DNA of 64,000 bases. Source: Bacteroidales bacterium (GTDB lineage: Bacteria; Bacteroidota; Bacteroidia; Bacteroidales; M50B96). The position numbers and the translations under genes were made by a program. The notes below the pieces were generated by a model, which saw only the letters and a list, made by a program, of their open reading frames with translations, was not told the DNA's origin and searched no databases. The stretch covers positions 91,805 to 155,804 of the forward strand of contig JAGYLP010000006.1 in the NCBI GenBank assembly GCA_018401015.1, written 5' to 3'. Positions within the stretch are counted from its first letter, which is position 1; each line of letters opens with the position of its first letter. Positions 18,387 through 27,354 of this stretch are shown in pieces.

Positions 18387-20555
18387 ATGAAGAACTTAGT
18401 TACCCAATTCATGTTGGTCCTTGTTTTTATCGCCGGAAGTATCGGCATGGTAAAGGCTCAAACCGGCGATTTATTTTTCTCGGAATACATCGAAGGAAAT
18501 AGCAACAACAAAGCCATCGAGATTTACAACCCGACCGCTAATACGATTCTATTAGCTGATTATCAAATTGCTCAGTCGAGCAACGGGGGAGGTTGGCAGT
18601 ATTACCATACCTTTCCTGCAGGAGCCGCCATTGCTCCGGGCGATGTGTGGACCATTCTGAACAGCTCCACAAACCCTGCTTTATTCGATGCCCTTAACGC
18701 CGACGAAGTCTTGTCTTTCCCCAGTGTGGTCCACCACAATGGCGACGATGCTCGTGGCTTAATTAAAATTTCCGGCACCGATACCCTTTGGCTGGATATT
18801 TTCGGAACACCCGATTTTGATCCGGGAACAGGTTGGGCCGTTGCAGGAGTCGCAAACGCTACGGCTAATAAAACCCTGGTTCGTAAGGCAAGTGTCACCG
18901 CTGGGAATACCGACTGGACGCTTTCCGCCGGTACCGATGCCAACGATTCCGAATGGATCGTACTCGATGTAGATGTATTCACCTACCTCGGCTCGCATCC
19001 GCATGTTATCGATAATTCATTCCCCATCGTTTTTAACGTGAACATGAACTATCAGATTACTGCCGGAAATTTCGATCCATTGACTGAAACAGTCGATGTG
19101 GCAGGAAGTTTCAATAGTTGGGCCGGAACAGCAATGACCGATACCGATGGCGATGGAATCTATTCGGCCGAAATAGCCGGTTTTAACGCAGGCGACACTG
19201 CTTTCTTCAAATTCCGTATCAATAGCGACTGGGGAAATGCTGAATTTCCCGGAGGTGATAATCGCCAGTTTGTAGTAGAAAGCGGCATGACCGAAGTAAG
19301 CTACTGGTACGACGATAACGCTGGCCCTCAATCGGTTACCTTCACCATCGTAGATGCTACCGAAAGCTATTTGAATATCAAGATGAAAGGTTCGTACGAC
19401 GGATGGGTATTGCATCAAATGTACGACGATGGAACCAATGGCGATTTAGTTGCCGGCGACCATACCTGGACTTGCATCCTTGAAATTCAGGGAGGTACCT
19501 GGGAATGGGGAGCTATCGAGGACGATAGTACACTTGGCGAGCTTTGGTTATTGCAAGGACCAAACCTTGTATTCTCGGTTAATACCGATGGAACGGTTAG
19601 TGGCGATACCAGCTACGAAATCCCAACCCAAGGAAACGAAACCATCGTTTTCAATGTGAACATGAACCAGCAAATTGCCTTGGGGAACTTCGACCCTGCA
19701 CTCCATTATGTCGATGTTGCCGGAAGTTTCAACAATTATAGCACCTCCGGTGCTTTCGAAGACCTCGACGGCGATGGAATCTACACCAAATCGATCGATG
19801 GTTTTACTGCCGGAAATACGATTGAATACAAATTCCGTCTCAATGGCGATTGGAATACTTCCGAATTCCCAGGAATGGGCAACCGTATGTACACCGTAAT
19901 TGGTGGTGGAGCCGATGTGATTCTCCATTGGTACAACGACGAACTTCCTCCGGCACAGCCCGATCTGTTCTTCTCGGAATACATCGAAGGGGGTAGCAAC
20001 AACAAAGCAATGGAAATTTACAACCCAACCAACGATACCATTCTACTCGATAGCTATCAAATTGCTCAATCGACCAACGGAAGTGGTTGGCAATACTACC
20101 ACACCTTCCCAGCTGGAGCAGCGATTGCTCCCGGCGATGTGTGGACTATTCTAAACAGCTCGACCAACCCTGCCTTGTTCGATGCTGCCAATGCCGATGA
20201 ATTCTTGTCCTACCCAAGTGTAGTTCACCACAATGGCGACGATGCACGCGGTTTGATTAAAATTTCCGGAACCGATACCTTATGGCTCGACATTATCGGA
20301 ACCCCCGATGTTGATCCGGGAACAGGTTGGGATGTAGCCGGTGTTAGCGCAGCTACCGCGAATAAAACCCTGGTTCGGAAAGCATCCGTTACCATTGGCA
20401 ATACCGATTGGGCTGCTTCGGCCGGAACCGACGAAAATAACTCCGAATGGATCGTACTCGATATCGACGTATTCGATTACCTCGGTTCGCATCCGCATAT
20501 TATCGAGCTACTGGAACCAAGCTGTCTTCCATGTAAATATGAGCTATCAGGTTAG
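18387..20555 (+). CDS. Large repeat T9SS surface protein, N-terminal part (frame-interrupted)
   Basis: First part of an approximately 1,660-residue secreted protein. A signal peptide (MKNLVTQFMLVLVFIAGSIGMVKAQ) is followed by a lamin-tail-like domain opening DLFFSEYIEG (18465-19008), then an Ig-like module opening FNVNMNYQ (19024-19305). Next come a related module rich in Trp (19330-19630), a second FNVNM module (19638-19935) and a second lamin-tail domain (19965-20505). The frame then derails in LEPSCLPCKYELSG. The expected continuation VFHVNMSYQVSLGNF is present in the next frame, and the rest continues in the feature at 20585-23389. Lamin-tail domains in secreted bacterial proteins occur with nucleases or adhesins; no catalytic domain is seen here. 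Confidence 0.85.
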   Translation: MKNLVTQFMLVLVFIAGSIGMVKAQTGDLFFSEYIEGNSNNKAIEIYNPTANTILLADYQIAQSSNGGGWQYYHTFPAGAAIAPGDVWTILNSSTNPALFDALNADEVLSFPSVVHHNGDDARGLIKISGTDTLWLDIFGTPDFDPGTGWAVAGVANATANKTLVRKASVTAGNTDWTLSAGTDANDSEWIVLDVDVFTYLGSHPHVIDNSFPIVFNVNMNYQITAGNFDPLTETVDVAGSFNSWAGTAMTDTDGDGIYSAEIAGFNAGDTAFFKFRINSDWGNAEFPGGDNRQFVVESGMTEVSYWYDDNAGPQSVTFTIVDATESYLNIKMKGSYDGWVLHQMYDDGTNGDLVAGDHTWTCILEIQGGTWEWGAIEDDSTLGELWLLQGPNLVFSVNTDGTVSGDTSYEIPTQGNETIVFNVNMNQQIALGNFDPALHYVDVAGSFNNYSTSGAFEDLDGDGIYTKSIDGFTAGNTIEYKFRLNGDWNTSEFPGMGNRMYTVIGGGADVILHWYNDELPPAQPDLFFSEYIEGGSNNKAMEIYNPTNDTILLDSYQIAQSTNGSGWQYYHTFPAGAAIAPGDVWTILNSSTNPALFDAANADEFLSYPSVVHHNGDDARGLIKISGTDTLWLDIIGTPDVDPGTGWDVAGVSAATANKTLVRKASVTIGNTDWAASAGTDENNSEWIVLDIDVFDYLGSHPHIIELLEPSCLPCKYELSG

Positions 20556-21678
20556 TCTGGGCAACTTCTGATCCAGCTATCGATTTGTCGGGATGTGGCA
20601 GGAAGCTTCAACAACCGGGCTGGAACCACCTTGCTGATGTAGATGGCGATTTGACTTATTCCGTTACCATATCGAAAAACATTCCAGCCGATTCCATCTT
20701 CTTTAAGTTCCGGAATCAACGGCGACTGAATAATGCTGAATTCCCCGGACGGTGGAGCGACCGCTTTGCCATTGTAGAAATGGGCACACAAGAACTATCC
20801 TACTGGTACAACGATGAATTGCCGGTTGCTGCAAGCGATTTATTCTTCTCGGAATACATCGAAGGAAGTAGCAACAACAAAGCCATGGAAATCTACAATC
20901 CAACCAACGATACCATTCTGCTCGATAACTATCAGATTGCTCAATCGACCAACGGAGGTGGTTGGCAATACTACCACACCTTCCCTGCAGGTGCAGCCAT
21001 TGCTCCCGGCGATGTGTGGACCATACTAAACAGCTCGACTAGCGCAACCTTATTCGATGCAGCCAATGCCGATGAATTCTTGTCGTACCCAAGTGTGGTT
21101 CATCACAACGGCGACGATGCACGCGGTTTGATTAAAATTTCCGGAACCGATACCCTTTGGCTCGACATTATCGGAACTCCCGATGTTGATCCGGGAACAG
21201 GTTGGGATGTAGCCGGTGTTAGCGCAGCTACCGCCAACAAAACCCTTATTCGCAAGGAAAGCATCACTGCTGGAAATACCGACTGGGCGCTTTCTGCAGG
21301 TACCGATGCTACCAACTCCGAATGGATCGTAATGGATATCGATGCCTTCGATTACTTAGGCTTCCATCCTCACACCATCCAAACTACCGGAACCGTTGTT
21401 TTCAATGTGAACATGAGTTATCAGGTTACTTTGGGCAACTTCGATCCAACAACCGAATTTGTCGATATAGCCGGAACCTTCGATGGATTTGCCGGAACCA
21501 TGATGACCGACACCGATGGTGACCTCATTTATACCGTTACGATTGAGAACATTGTTCCCGGTGATATCTTCTTCAAATTCCGCATCAATGGCGACTGGGG
21601 TAATGCTGAATTCCCCGGCGGAAACGATCGTCAATACACCGTTTCGATTGGAACACAAGACCTACTATACTGGTACAA
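18465..21678 (+). repeat. Tandem domain repeats inside the T9SS surface protein
   Basis: Three near-identical lamin-tail repeats of about 180 codons (18465-19008, 19965-20505, 20837-21375) alternate with FNVNM modules of about 95 codons (19024, 19638, 20520 and 21395 starts). Long stretches, such as the GGTTGGCAGTATTACCA type, are conserved at the nucleotide level, indicating recent duplication or gene conversion. Confidence 0.85.
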
Positions 21679-23389
21679 CGATGAACAACCTGTTCCAAAT
21701 GTTTCTATCTACGACATTCAGTTTACAACCAACACGAGTGGTGATTCACCTTACGATGGCCAAATAGTTTCGACCACTGGTCTGGTAACAGCTGCCAATA
21801 GCAACTCCTATTTCATACAAGACGGTGTTGGCGCTTGGAGCGGACTCTACGTGTACTCTCCCGGTCATACTGCTCAAGTTGGCGACTCCTTGTTCTTAAC
21901 GGGTCTTATCGAGGAATACTACGGTGTAACCGAGCTGTTAAATGTAACTACCTTTACCCTTATCAACTCCGGCAATACCCTTCCGGCTCCTACTTTAGTA
22001 ACCACCGGAACAGTTAATTCCGACGAAGCATACGAAGCAGTTCTCGTTCAAGTAGAAAATGCTTCTTGCACCGTGCTTCCGAATAATTATGGAGAATGGT
22101 ATATCAGCGATGGAACCGGCGAATGCCAAATCGACGACCTGTTCTTTGCCTATACTCCAGCTTTAGGCAGCACCTACAACGTGATTGGTGTGGTTCATTA
22201 TTCCTTCGGAAGTTTTGAACTATTGCCACGCAGTGCCGACGATATCGAAGACATTACCGTGTACGAAATAACTCAAACCTTGAACTTACCTTTCGGTTGG
22301 AGCTTATTCTCCACTTACCTCATTCCTGCCGAAGCCGATATGGATTCTGTCTTTGGAAACTATGCTACTTCTATCAACCTGATTAAAAACGGCATTGGTG
22401 AAATTTACTGGCCATTTTTCAGTATCAATACTATTGGTGAATTAGCCATTGGTGACGGTTATCAGGCCAATATGATTGCAGCAACTACCGTCGATATTAC
22501 CGGTATTCAAATTGTTCCGGAAGAAACCCCCATTGAATTAGGATTCGGCTGGAGCCTGGTAGCATACTTACGCGACACTCCTGGCGATGCAGAACTTATG
22601 TTCGCTTCGCTCGACGGCAACCTGCTCATCGCTAAGAATGGTAGCGGAGCTGTGTACTGGCCAAGCTTTGCGCTGAACTCAATTGGTGACTTACTTCCCG
22701 GTCAGGGTTATCAAGTGAATCTGGCCGACATCGATACCCTTATTTATCCGGCCAACACACCGGCGCCAACTAAGTACGCAGCAATGCCAACCACTAGCTT
22801 CCTCAATACCGGTTCAAATTTAACACTCGGTATTCCGGCTGAAGCCTGGAATCAAATCCCAGCCATGAACAGTGAGATTTTAGTGTACAACTCGAATGGT
22901 CAATTGGTAGGAAAAAGCTTATACCAAGGTGGATTTACGGCTATTGCTGTTTGGGGCGACGATGCCTTGACGAACCAAGTGGATGGTTTACAAGAAAACG
23001 AAGCTTTCCAATTGGCACTGCGCCAAAACGGAAACGAGCAAGCAATCCGCATTTTGCAATGGACTCAAGGTAACGGTCAGTATAAAACCGACGACATTCA
23101 AATTGCTGGCGAACTGAGTATCGAAAACGCTTTCGTGGTAAGCAAGCTATGGCCAAACCCGGCTACAAGCACTGCTAACCTGGAAGTAATTACTTCGACA
23201 GAAGCGAATGTGAGCATCCGCGTATTTAACCTGCTCGGCAAAATGGTTCTGGAGTTGAATCCCGGAACCTTACATGCCGGCGAATATCAATTCCAGCTTC
23301 CGGTAGCTAAACTTACTCCCGGAGCATACCTGTATCAGGTAATCCAAGGAACCGATGTTCAACAAGGTAAATTCGAAGTGATTCGATAA
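20585..23389 (+). CDS. Large repeat T9SS surface protein, C-terminal part
   Basis: Continuation of the gene beginning at 18387 after a cluster of indels, not an independent gene; its apparent TTG start at 20585 is arbitrary. It holds a scrambled FNVNM module (to 20812), a third lamin-tail repeat (20837-21375) and a good FNVNM module (21395-21678). A DUF5689/OB-fold-like segment (21705-22255; YFIQDGVGAWSGLYVYSP) follows. Then come two copies of a GWSL...KNG.G.(I/V)YWP.F..N.IG.L..G.GYQ(A/V)N module (22280-22760). The C-terminal T9SS type A sorting domain (23140-23389) has WPNPATS, VFNLLGKMV, LTPGAYLYQV and a basic end. Likely cell-surface or released. Confidence 0.85.
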   Translation: MSGCGRKLQQPGWNHLADVDGDLTYSVTISKNIPADSIFFKFRNQRRLNNAEFPGRWSDRFAIVEMGTQELSYWYNDELPVAASDLFFSEYIEGSSNNKAMEIYNPTNDTILLDNYQIAQSTNGGGWQYYHTFPAGAAIAPGDVWTILNSSTSATLFDAANADEFLSYPSVVHHNGDDARGLIKISGTDTLWLDIIGTPDVDPGTGWDVAGVSAATANKTLIRKESITAGNTDWALSAGTDATNSEWIVMDIDAFDYLGFHPHTIQTTGTVVFNVNMSYQVTLGNFDPTTEFVDIAGTFDGFAGTMMTDTDGDLIYTVTIENIVPGDIFFKFRINGDWGNAEFPGGNDRQYTVSIGTQDLLYWYNDEQPVPNVSIYDIQFTTNTSGDSPYDGQIVSTTGLVTAANSNSYFIQDGVGAWSGLYVYSPGHTAQVGDSLFLTGLIEEYYGVTELLNVTTFTLINSGNTLPAPTLVTTGTVNSDEAYEAVLVQVENASCTVLPNNYGEWYISDGTGECQIDDLFFAYTPALGSTYNVIGVVHYSFGSFELLPRSADDIEDITVYEITQTLNLPFGWSLFSTYLIPAEADMDSVFGNYATSINLIKNGIGEIYWPFFSINTIGELAIGDGYQANMIAATTVDITGIQIVPEETPIELGFGWSLVAYLRDTPGDAELMFASLDGNLLIAKNGSGAVYWPSFALNSIGDLLPGQGYQVNLADIDTLIYPANTPAPTKYAAMPTTSFLNTGSNLTLGIPAEAWNQIPAMNSEILVYNSNGQLVGKSLYQGGFTAIAVWGDDALTNQVDGLQENEAFQLALRQNGNEQAIRILQWTQGNGQYKTDDIQIAGELSIENAFVVSKLWPNPATSTANLEVITSTEANVSIRVFNLLGKMVLELNPGTLHAGEYQFQLPVAKLTPGAYLYQVIQGTDVQQGKFEVIR

Positions 23390-23410
23390 CTTCATGCTAA
23401 TCTGATTCAA

Positions 23411-23448
23411 AAGGCTGTCGGGGGGAACCCTCGACAGCCTTTTTTTTA
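23411..23448 (+). terminator. Rho-independent terminator after the T9SS surface protein
   Basis: AAGGCTGTCG (23411-23420) pairs with CGACAGCCTT (23432-23441) and runs into a T tract. Confidence 0.92.
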
Positions 23449-24307
23449 ATCTATTCCGATGTATCCAATCAGACAAAACGGCCCTTCGGAATGATCTAAC
23501 TAAGAAAAAGGATAATAGCGCCACTCTTGTAAAATCCACGAATACAGTTTCTTCTCCAGCGCTCAGAAACCAATCGAAGCTACGGGTAAACCTCTCAAAA
23601 CCGGAATCTTAATCTTAATAAGCAATGGGTTAAATTATGCAAATATCTGGTACTATAGCATTATGGTACGAAGTCAGGTGGGAGCTATTGCTCAACCTTA
23701 CCATTGGCCTTCCCGTGTCCGAAAAATCGGAATTTTTCTGTCGATTAGCCACTCAGGATTAGTCCCATCTGGACGAACCTATTGTAGTATAAATGGAGAA
23801 TTCTAAGGCCCAAATACAGTCCCGTAGGGACGAAACCTTTGTAGCAGAACGAACAAATAACCATTCAATAGCTCCTTAGGAGCGACACAAAGAAACAATC
23901 ATAGTTAATCACCCTACACACATCTATTGGTTCAAATCGTATTGGCCGTTCAAGGTCGGGAACACCTTTTATTTACCGATGAAAAATATCTATCCGAATT
24001 CGATAATTAAAGGTGTCGCCCCTCCGGGGCTTCAGGGAATTCTCCTGACGATTTGCTACAAAGGTTTCGCTCCTACGGAGCTATTGCTGATGCGCAAGCA
24101 TTCGGCTTGCTGCAAATGCCTTCTTACTTCTTCACGATTCAACAAATTGCCCCTCCAAATCCAGCATTCCATCACGACTCTCGATTGATTTCATCTTTTT
24201 TTCGCAATGGAAAACCGCTTCATTTTATGGTGCAATACGCTTTTGGCCAAAGGCTTAATTTAAAACTCATACTCACTGCGGATTACAGCACACTTACCCA
24301 TGCATGC
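23449..24307 (+). other. Non-coding stretch carrying palindromic repeats
   Basis: About 860 bases between two genes transcribed toward each other, without a believable gene. Short open frames here (for example near 23979-24188) are translations of repeat elements. The content is the palindromic repeat family listed separately. A GCAAGC/GCTTGC hairpin near 24093-24109 adjoins the last copy. Confidence 0.7.
23762..24081 (+). repeat. Five copies of a short palindromic hairpin repeat with covarying stems
   Basis: Plus-strand copies: 23762-23774 (GTCC/GGAC, degenerate), 23819-23831 (GTCCCGTAGGGAC) and 23871-23883 (GCTCCTTAGGAGC). Inverted copies: 24018-24030 (GCCCCTCCGGGGC) and 24069-24081 (GCTCCTACGGAGC). 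Read in a common orientation, most are followed by GAAACCTTTGTAGCA or GACAC. The stem bases at positions 2 and 3 change together with their partners, so pairing is preserved. Similar dispersed elements are known to be common in Bacteroidota intergenic DNA; their function is unknown. Confidence 0.75.
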
Positions 24308-25558
24308 TTACCAGAAAAACCTCCAAACTAAAAAGATAATTCCGAACAAAGCCAGACTGATTAAACCAATCCAACTCAGGATGATGAGCCCACGTTTGGG
24401 GCGATCGGCTTCAGGCACATGAGCCGCTGTAACTGCCCTTAAATTCAAATAGCCTAAAATGGGAGCGGTTAAAAAGGAAATTGTAGTGGCTAAATCGACC
24501 AACCACCGCATGCTGTGCGCAAAGTACCGAATAATCGCATAACTGCCAACAACCAAAATAAGGATCCATAAAATAGATAAATTGGATTTCGTTTTCTTTT
24601 CGGATTTACGAGGGAAGAGCTCGTAGCTAGCCTGTAGCACACGCGGATAGGCATCGAGCACGGTGAGCGTGGTGGAAAACATGGTTGCCAAAGCAGCCAA
24701 AGCAATGAGATAAAAAGCCCAATCGCCAATGGTATCGGTATAAAGCTGGATGAACTGAGCAGAGAATTGCGTTCCATTTTCCGATAATTCTTGTCCACTA
24801 CCATGTAGCACTAAAGCTCCCAAAGCGAGAAAACTAAGCGATAATACAATGGTCGTAATGAAACCCACTTTAAAATCGAAGAGCGATTCGCGCACAGTGG
24901 GACGTTGACCGTCTTTATTTTTCTTTTCGAGTGTCCAGAACGAATGCCACACGGAAATATCGATTGCACTGGGCATCCAACCTGCAAGCGCAATGAGGAA
25001 AGCAACATCGCCTAGTTCCCACTTAAAGCTTGTCAAATCCTGAGCAATTGTTGGTTCATAGCGCCAAACAGAGGCAATCACTGCAACTACCGTGGCAATG
25101 GAAAGCAAAATGATAATGACCTTAACAAATTGATCGAGTAAGCGAAAACGTCCTACATAAACAATCAAAGCCGATACACCTAGTAAAATAAGAGTCCAGC
25201 TTGGAATAGAAATCGAAGGAGCAAGAACGTAACTGAATAAGCCTGCAGTAACAATGGTAACAGCCGACTGAATAGCAAACATAGTTCCCAGCGTTAGCAA
25301 CAAAAAGAGGTAATAAGCCCAGTTACCCATCCGCTTGTAGCCACTCAGTAAACTCTCGCCGGTAGCCGCTGCATAGCGAGGTCCATACTCAAAAAAAGGA
25401 TATTTGAGAACATTCACGAGGATTACAAAAGCGACCAGCGCAAATCCATACATGGCGCCTGCTCGGGTCGATTGAACCAAATGTGATACTCCAATAGCAG
25501 CTGCTGCCCAAATTAACCCAGGGCCCAAAGCCCGAAAAGAATGCAATACGTTTGTCAT
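24308..25558 (-). CDS. NRAMP-like divalent metal transporter with atypical metal motifs
   Basis: Inner-membrane protein of about 11 hydrophobic segments and 416 aa, in the LeuT-fold NRAMP group. It opens GPGLIWAAAAIGVSH, then STRAGAMYGFALV, aligning with the NRAMP TM1 region. The metal-binding DPGN of TM1 is replaced by GVSH (residues 23-26), and the TM6 MPH(N) motif reads MPSA (in GWMPSAIDISVWHSFW). Family membership is therefore supported, but ordinary Mn/Fe transport is not. Mg-type NRAMP relatives or another substrate are possible. It is divergent from ribF. The start at 25558 directly precedes the hydrophobic core. Confidence 0.78.
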   Translation of the reverse strand: MTNVLHSFRALGPGLIWAAAAIGVSHLVQSTRAGAMYGFALVAFVILVNVLKYPFFEYGPRYAAATGESLLSGYKRMGNWAYYLFLLLTLGTMFAIQSAVTIVTAGLFSYVLAPSISIPSWTLILLGVSALIVYVGRFRLLDQFVKVIIILLSIATVVAVIASVWRYEPTIAQDLTSFKWELGDVAFLIALAGWMPSAIDISVWHSFWTLEKKNKDGQRPTVRESLFDFKVGFITTIVLSLSFLALGALVLHGSGQELSENGTQFSAQFIQLYTDTIGDWAFYLIALAALATMFSTTLTVLDAYPRVLQASYELFPRKSEKKTKSNLSILWILILVVGSYAIIRYFAHSMRWLVDLATTISFLTAPILGYLNLRAVTAAHVPEADRPKRGLIILSWIGLISLALFGIIFLVWRFFW

Positions 25559-25702
25559 GATGCTTTTGAGTCGATATATAGAAGTATTCCCCGTGTAAAT
25601 TCAAAAGTAAGTAAAAAGTGTTGGAGAGATACAAAAACTCTTCTCTTTATTAACAGAAAATGCTCCGCCTCAATTAAAAACCAAACCTCCCACTTCTTTT
25701 TC

Positions 25703-25710
25703 TATTTTTG
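25703..25710 (+). promoter_or_regulatory. Candidate -7 box (TATTTTTG) for ribF
   Basis: An exact TAnnTTTG match that ends 16 bases before the TTG start at 25727. It implies a leader of only about 10 bases and argues against the long upstream ATG extension. Confidence 0.6.
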
Positions 25711-25726
25711 CCGAAAAACTATACCA

Positions 25727-26659
25727 TTGAAGATTCATAGCGACACCCTTGAATTGGGCAGTTTACATCCGGTTGCGACCATGGGCATGTTCGACGGACT
25801 GCATCTCGGCCATCGAATGCTCCTTAATCGATTGAAAACCCTTTCCGAAGAGCGCAAAAAACCAAGTATGGTCATCAGTTTCTGGCCACACCCCCGCATG
25901 GTCTTAAACCCCAACGATCAAAGTCTCTTCTATTTAAATACTTTGGATGAAAAAATCGCTTTACTCGAATCGATTGGGATCGATCACTTGCTGGTTCTCG
26001 GTTTTAATCGGGATTTTGCATCACAAACCGCCTGCGAGTTCATTCAATCCTTTTTAATCGAAAAGTTGAAAATCGATTATCTCCTGGTAGGCTATAATCA
26101 TCATTTCGGAAAAGATCGGATGGGTTCCTTCAACGATTTGAAACAATGCTCCGGCGACGATTCTTTCGGAATCGAAAAATACGATGCATACCAGTGGGAG
26201 GGAATGGAAGTATCCTCCACGCTGGTGCGTAAACACCTGCAGGAAGGAAACATACGCCTGGCCAACCAATTACTTGGCTACGCCTATCCGTTGAGCGGGC
26301 GTATTGTGCCCGGGAATCAAATCGGACAACAAATTGGGTTTCCTACAGCAAACTTGCAGCCTGACGACCCACGAAAGCTAATCCCAGCTACAGGAGTGTA
26401 CGCAATCGAAGCCTCAATCGACAATCAAACCTATCAGGGAATGCTTAACATCGGTTTTCGCCCCACCATCGAGGAGACTGAAAAAACGATTCGAATCGAA
26501 GCCCACTTAATTGGGTTTAATCGCACCGCTTATGGCGAATCGATTCAGATTCGTTTTCGTGAAAAGATACGCGACGAAAAACGCTTCGATAATTTGAACC
26601 AACTCCGGGAACAATTGCTTATTGACCTTAATACCGTCAAAAAACAAATCACAAACTAA
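25727..26659 (+). CDS. ribF: Bifunctional riboflavin kinase / FAD synthetase (TTG start)
   Basis: Makes FMN and FAD from riboflavin. The N-terminal adenylyltransferase has TMGMFDGLHLGHRMLL and LLVGYNHHFGKDR. The C-terminal kinase has GRIVPGNQIGQQIGFPTANL and GVYAIEASI. The only natural start is TTG 25727 (reads as MKIHSDTLELGS), giving 310 aa, the usual length. The first in-frame ATG lies 62 codons upstream, beyond the promoter and inside the divergent NRAMP-like start, and was rejected. The next gene follows 3 bases later. Confidence 0.93.
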   Translation: MKIHSDTLELGSLHPVATMGMFDGLHLGHRMLLNRLKTLSEERKKPSMVISFWPHPRMVLNPNDQSLFYLNTLDEKIALLESIGIDHLLVLGFNRDFASQTACEFIQSFLIEKLKIDYLLVGYNHHFGKDRMGSFNDLKQCSGDDSFGIEKYDAYQWEGMEVSSTLVRKHLQEGNIRLANQLLGYAYPLSGRIVPGNQIGQQIGFPTANLQPDDPRKLIPATGVYAIEASIDNQTYQGMLNIGFRPTIEETEKTIRIEAHLIGFNRTAYGESIQIRFREKIRDEKRFDNLNQLREQLLIDLNTVKKQITN

Positions 26660-26662
26660 GCT

Positions 26663-27343
26663 ATGGGAACTGGAATTCGTGCCATTAAAAACCTGCGATT
26701 GTTCCCTACCCCTCTGGTATGGAAGCAAGAGCTGGCTCCCGAGGTGTATGTATTGGGGTTTAAACGCGAAGAAGATTTTCTTCCGGGGCAAGTAGTTGGT
26801 ATTAGTCACTCGTTGGAATTAGAGCCTCGGCTCTACTCCATCGCATCGGGCAATAAGGACGAATCGCTTGAAATCCTTTTCAATGTGAATCCCGAAGGAG
26901 CCCTCACTCCCATTCTGGGGAAACAAAATCCGAGGAATATTCTACAACTATCCAAGCCCTTTGGCTCATTTACGCTTAACGAAAATCGAGCTTCATACTG
27001 GATTGCGGCCGGAACCGGAATTGCTCCTTTTCGTAGCTACCTACGATCAGGCTTACCCGCCCCCATTGAGCTAATCCATGGAGGCCGTCAACTTCAATCG
27101 TTTTATTTTCAAGATGAATTCCTCCAAAAAATACCCTCCGGCTATGTTCGTTGCTGCACCCAGGAAAAAGGAGAAAACCTCTACGAAGGACGCTTAACCA
27201 ACTACTTACGCGAACACACCACGCTTCAACTCGATGCGAATTTCTACCTGTGTGGCAGTGCCGAAATGGTTGTTGAAGTGCGCGACATTCTTCTTGCAAA
27301 AGGTGTTAGTTATCAGCAAATTATTGCCGAAATTTATTTTTAA
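26663..27343 (+). CDS. Ferredoxin-NADP reductase-like flavoprotein
   Basis: FNR-superfamily reductase of 226 aa: the FAD-binding motif RLYSIAS (about residue 54), the NAD(P) motif AAGTGIAPFRSY (about 113) and CGSAEMV. The C-terminal IIAEIYF ends in an aromatic residue that stacks on the flavin, as in FPR-type enzymes. It probably moves electrons between NAD(P)H and ferredoxin or flavodoxin. It starts 3 bases after ribF, whose product FAD is its cofactor. A paralogue with the same layout lies at 56477-57163. Confidence 0.82.
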   Translation: MGTGIRAIKNLRLFPTPLVWKQELAPEVYVLGFKREEDFLPGQVVGISHSLELEPRLYSIASGNKDESLEILFNVNPEGALTPILGKQNPRNILQLSKPFGSFTLNENRASYWIAAGTGIAPFRSYLRSGLPAPIELIHGGRQLQSFYFQDEFLQKIPSGYVRCCTQEKGENLYEGRLTNYLREHTTLQLDANFYLCGSAEMVVEVRDILLAKGVSYQQIIAEIYF

Positions 27344-27354
27344 AACAAACCACT

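Noticed and set aside
18465..21678. CRISPR-like or tandem DNA array
   Set aside because: The repeats are long coding modules in one reading frame, with no short direct repeats separated by unique spacers.
23979..24331. Small open frames beginning MKNIYPNS and MLQRFRSYG
   Set aside because: They translate the palindromic repeat elements and their surroundings, show no ribosome-binding context and no protein family. The DNA-level repeats explain them.
25541..25726. Longer ribF beginning with an upstream ATG
   Set aside because: The added 62 residues are not part of the RibF family, overlap the divergent NRAMP-like start and precede the likely promoter.
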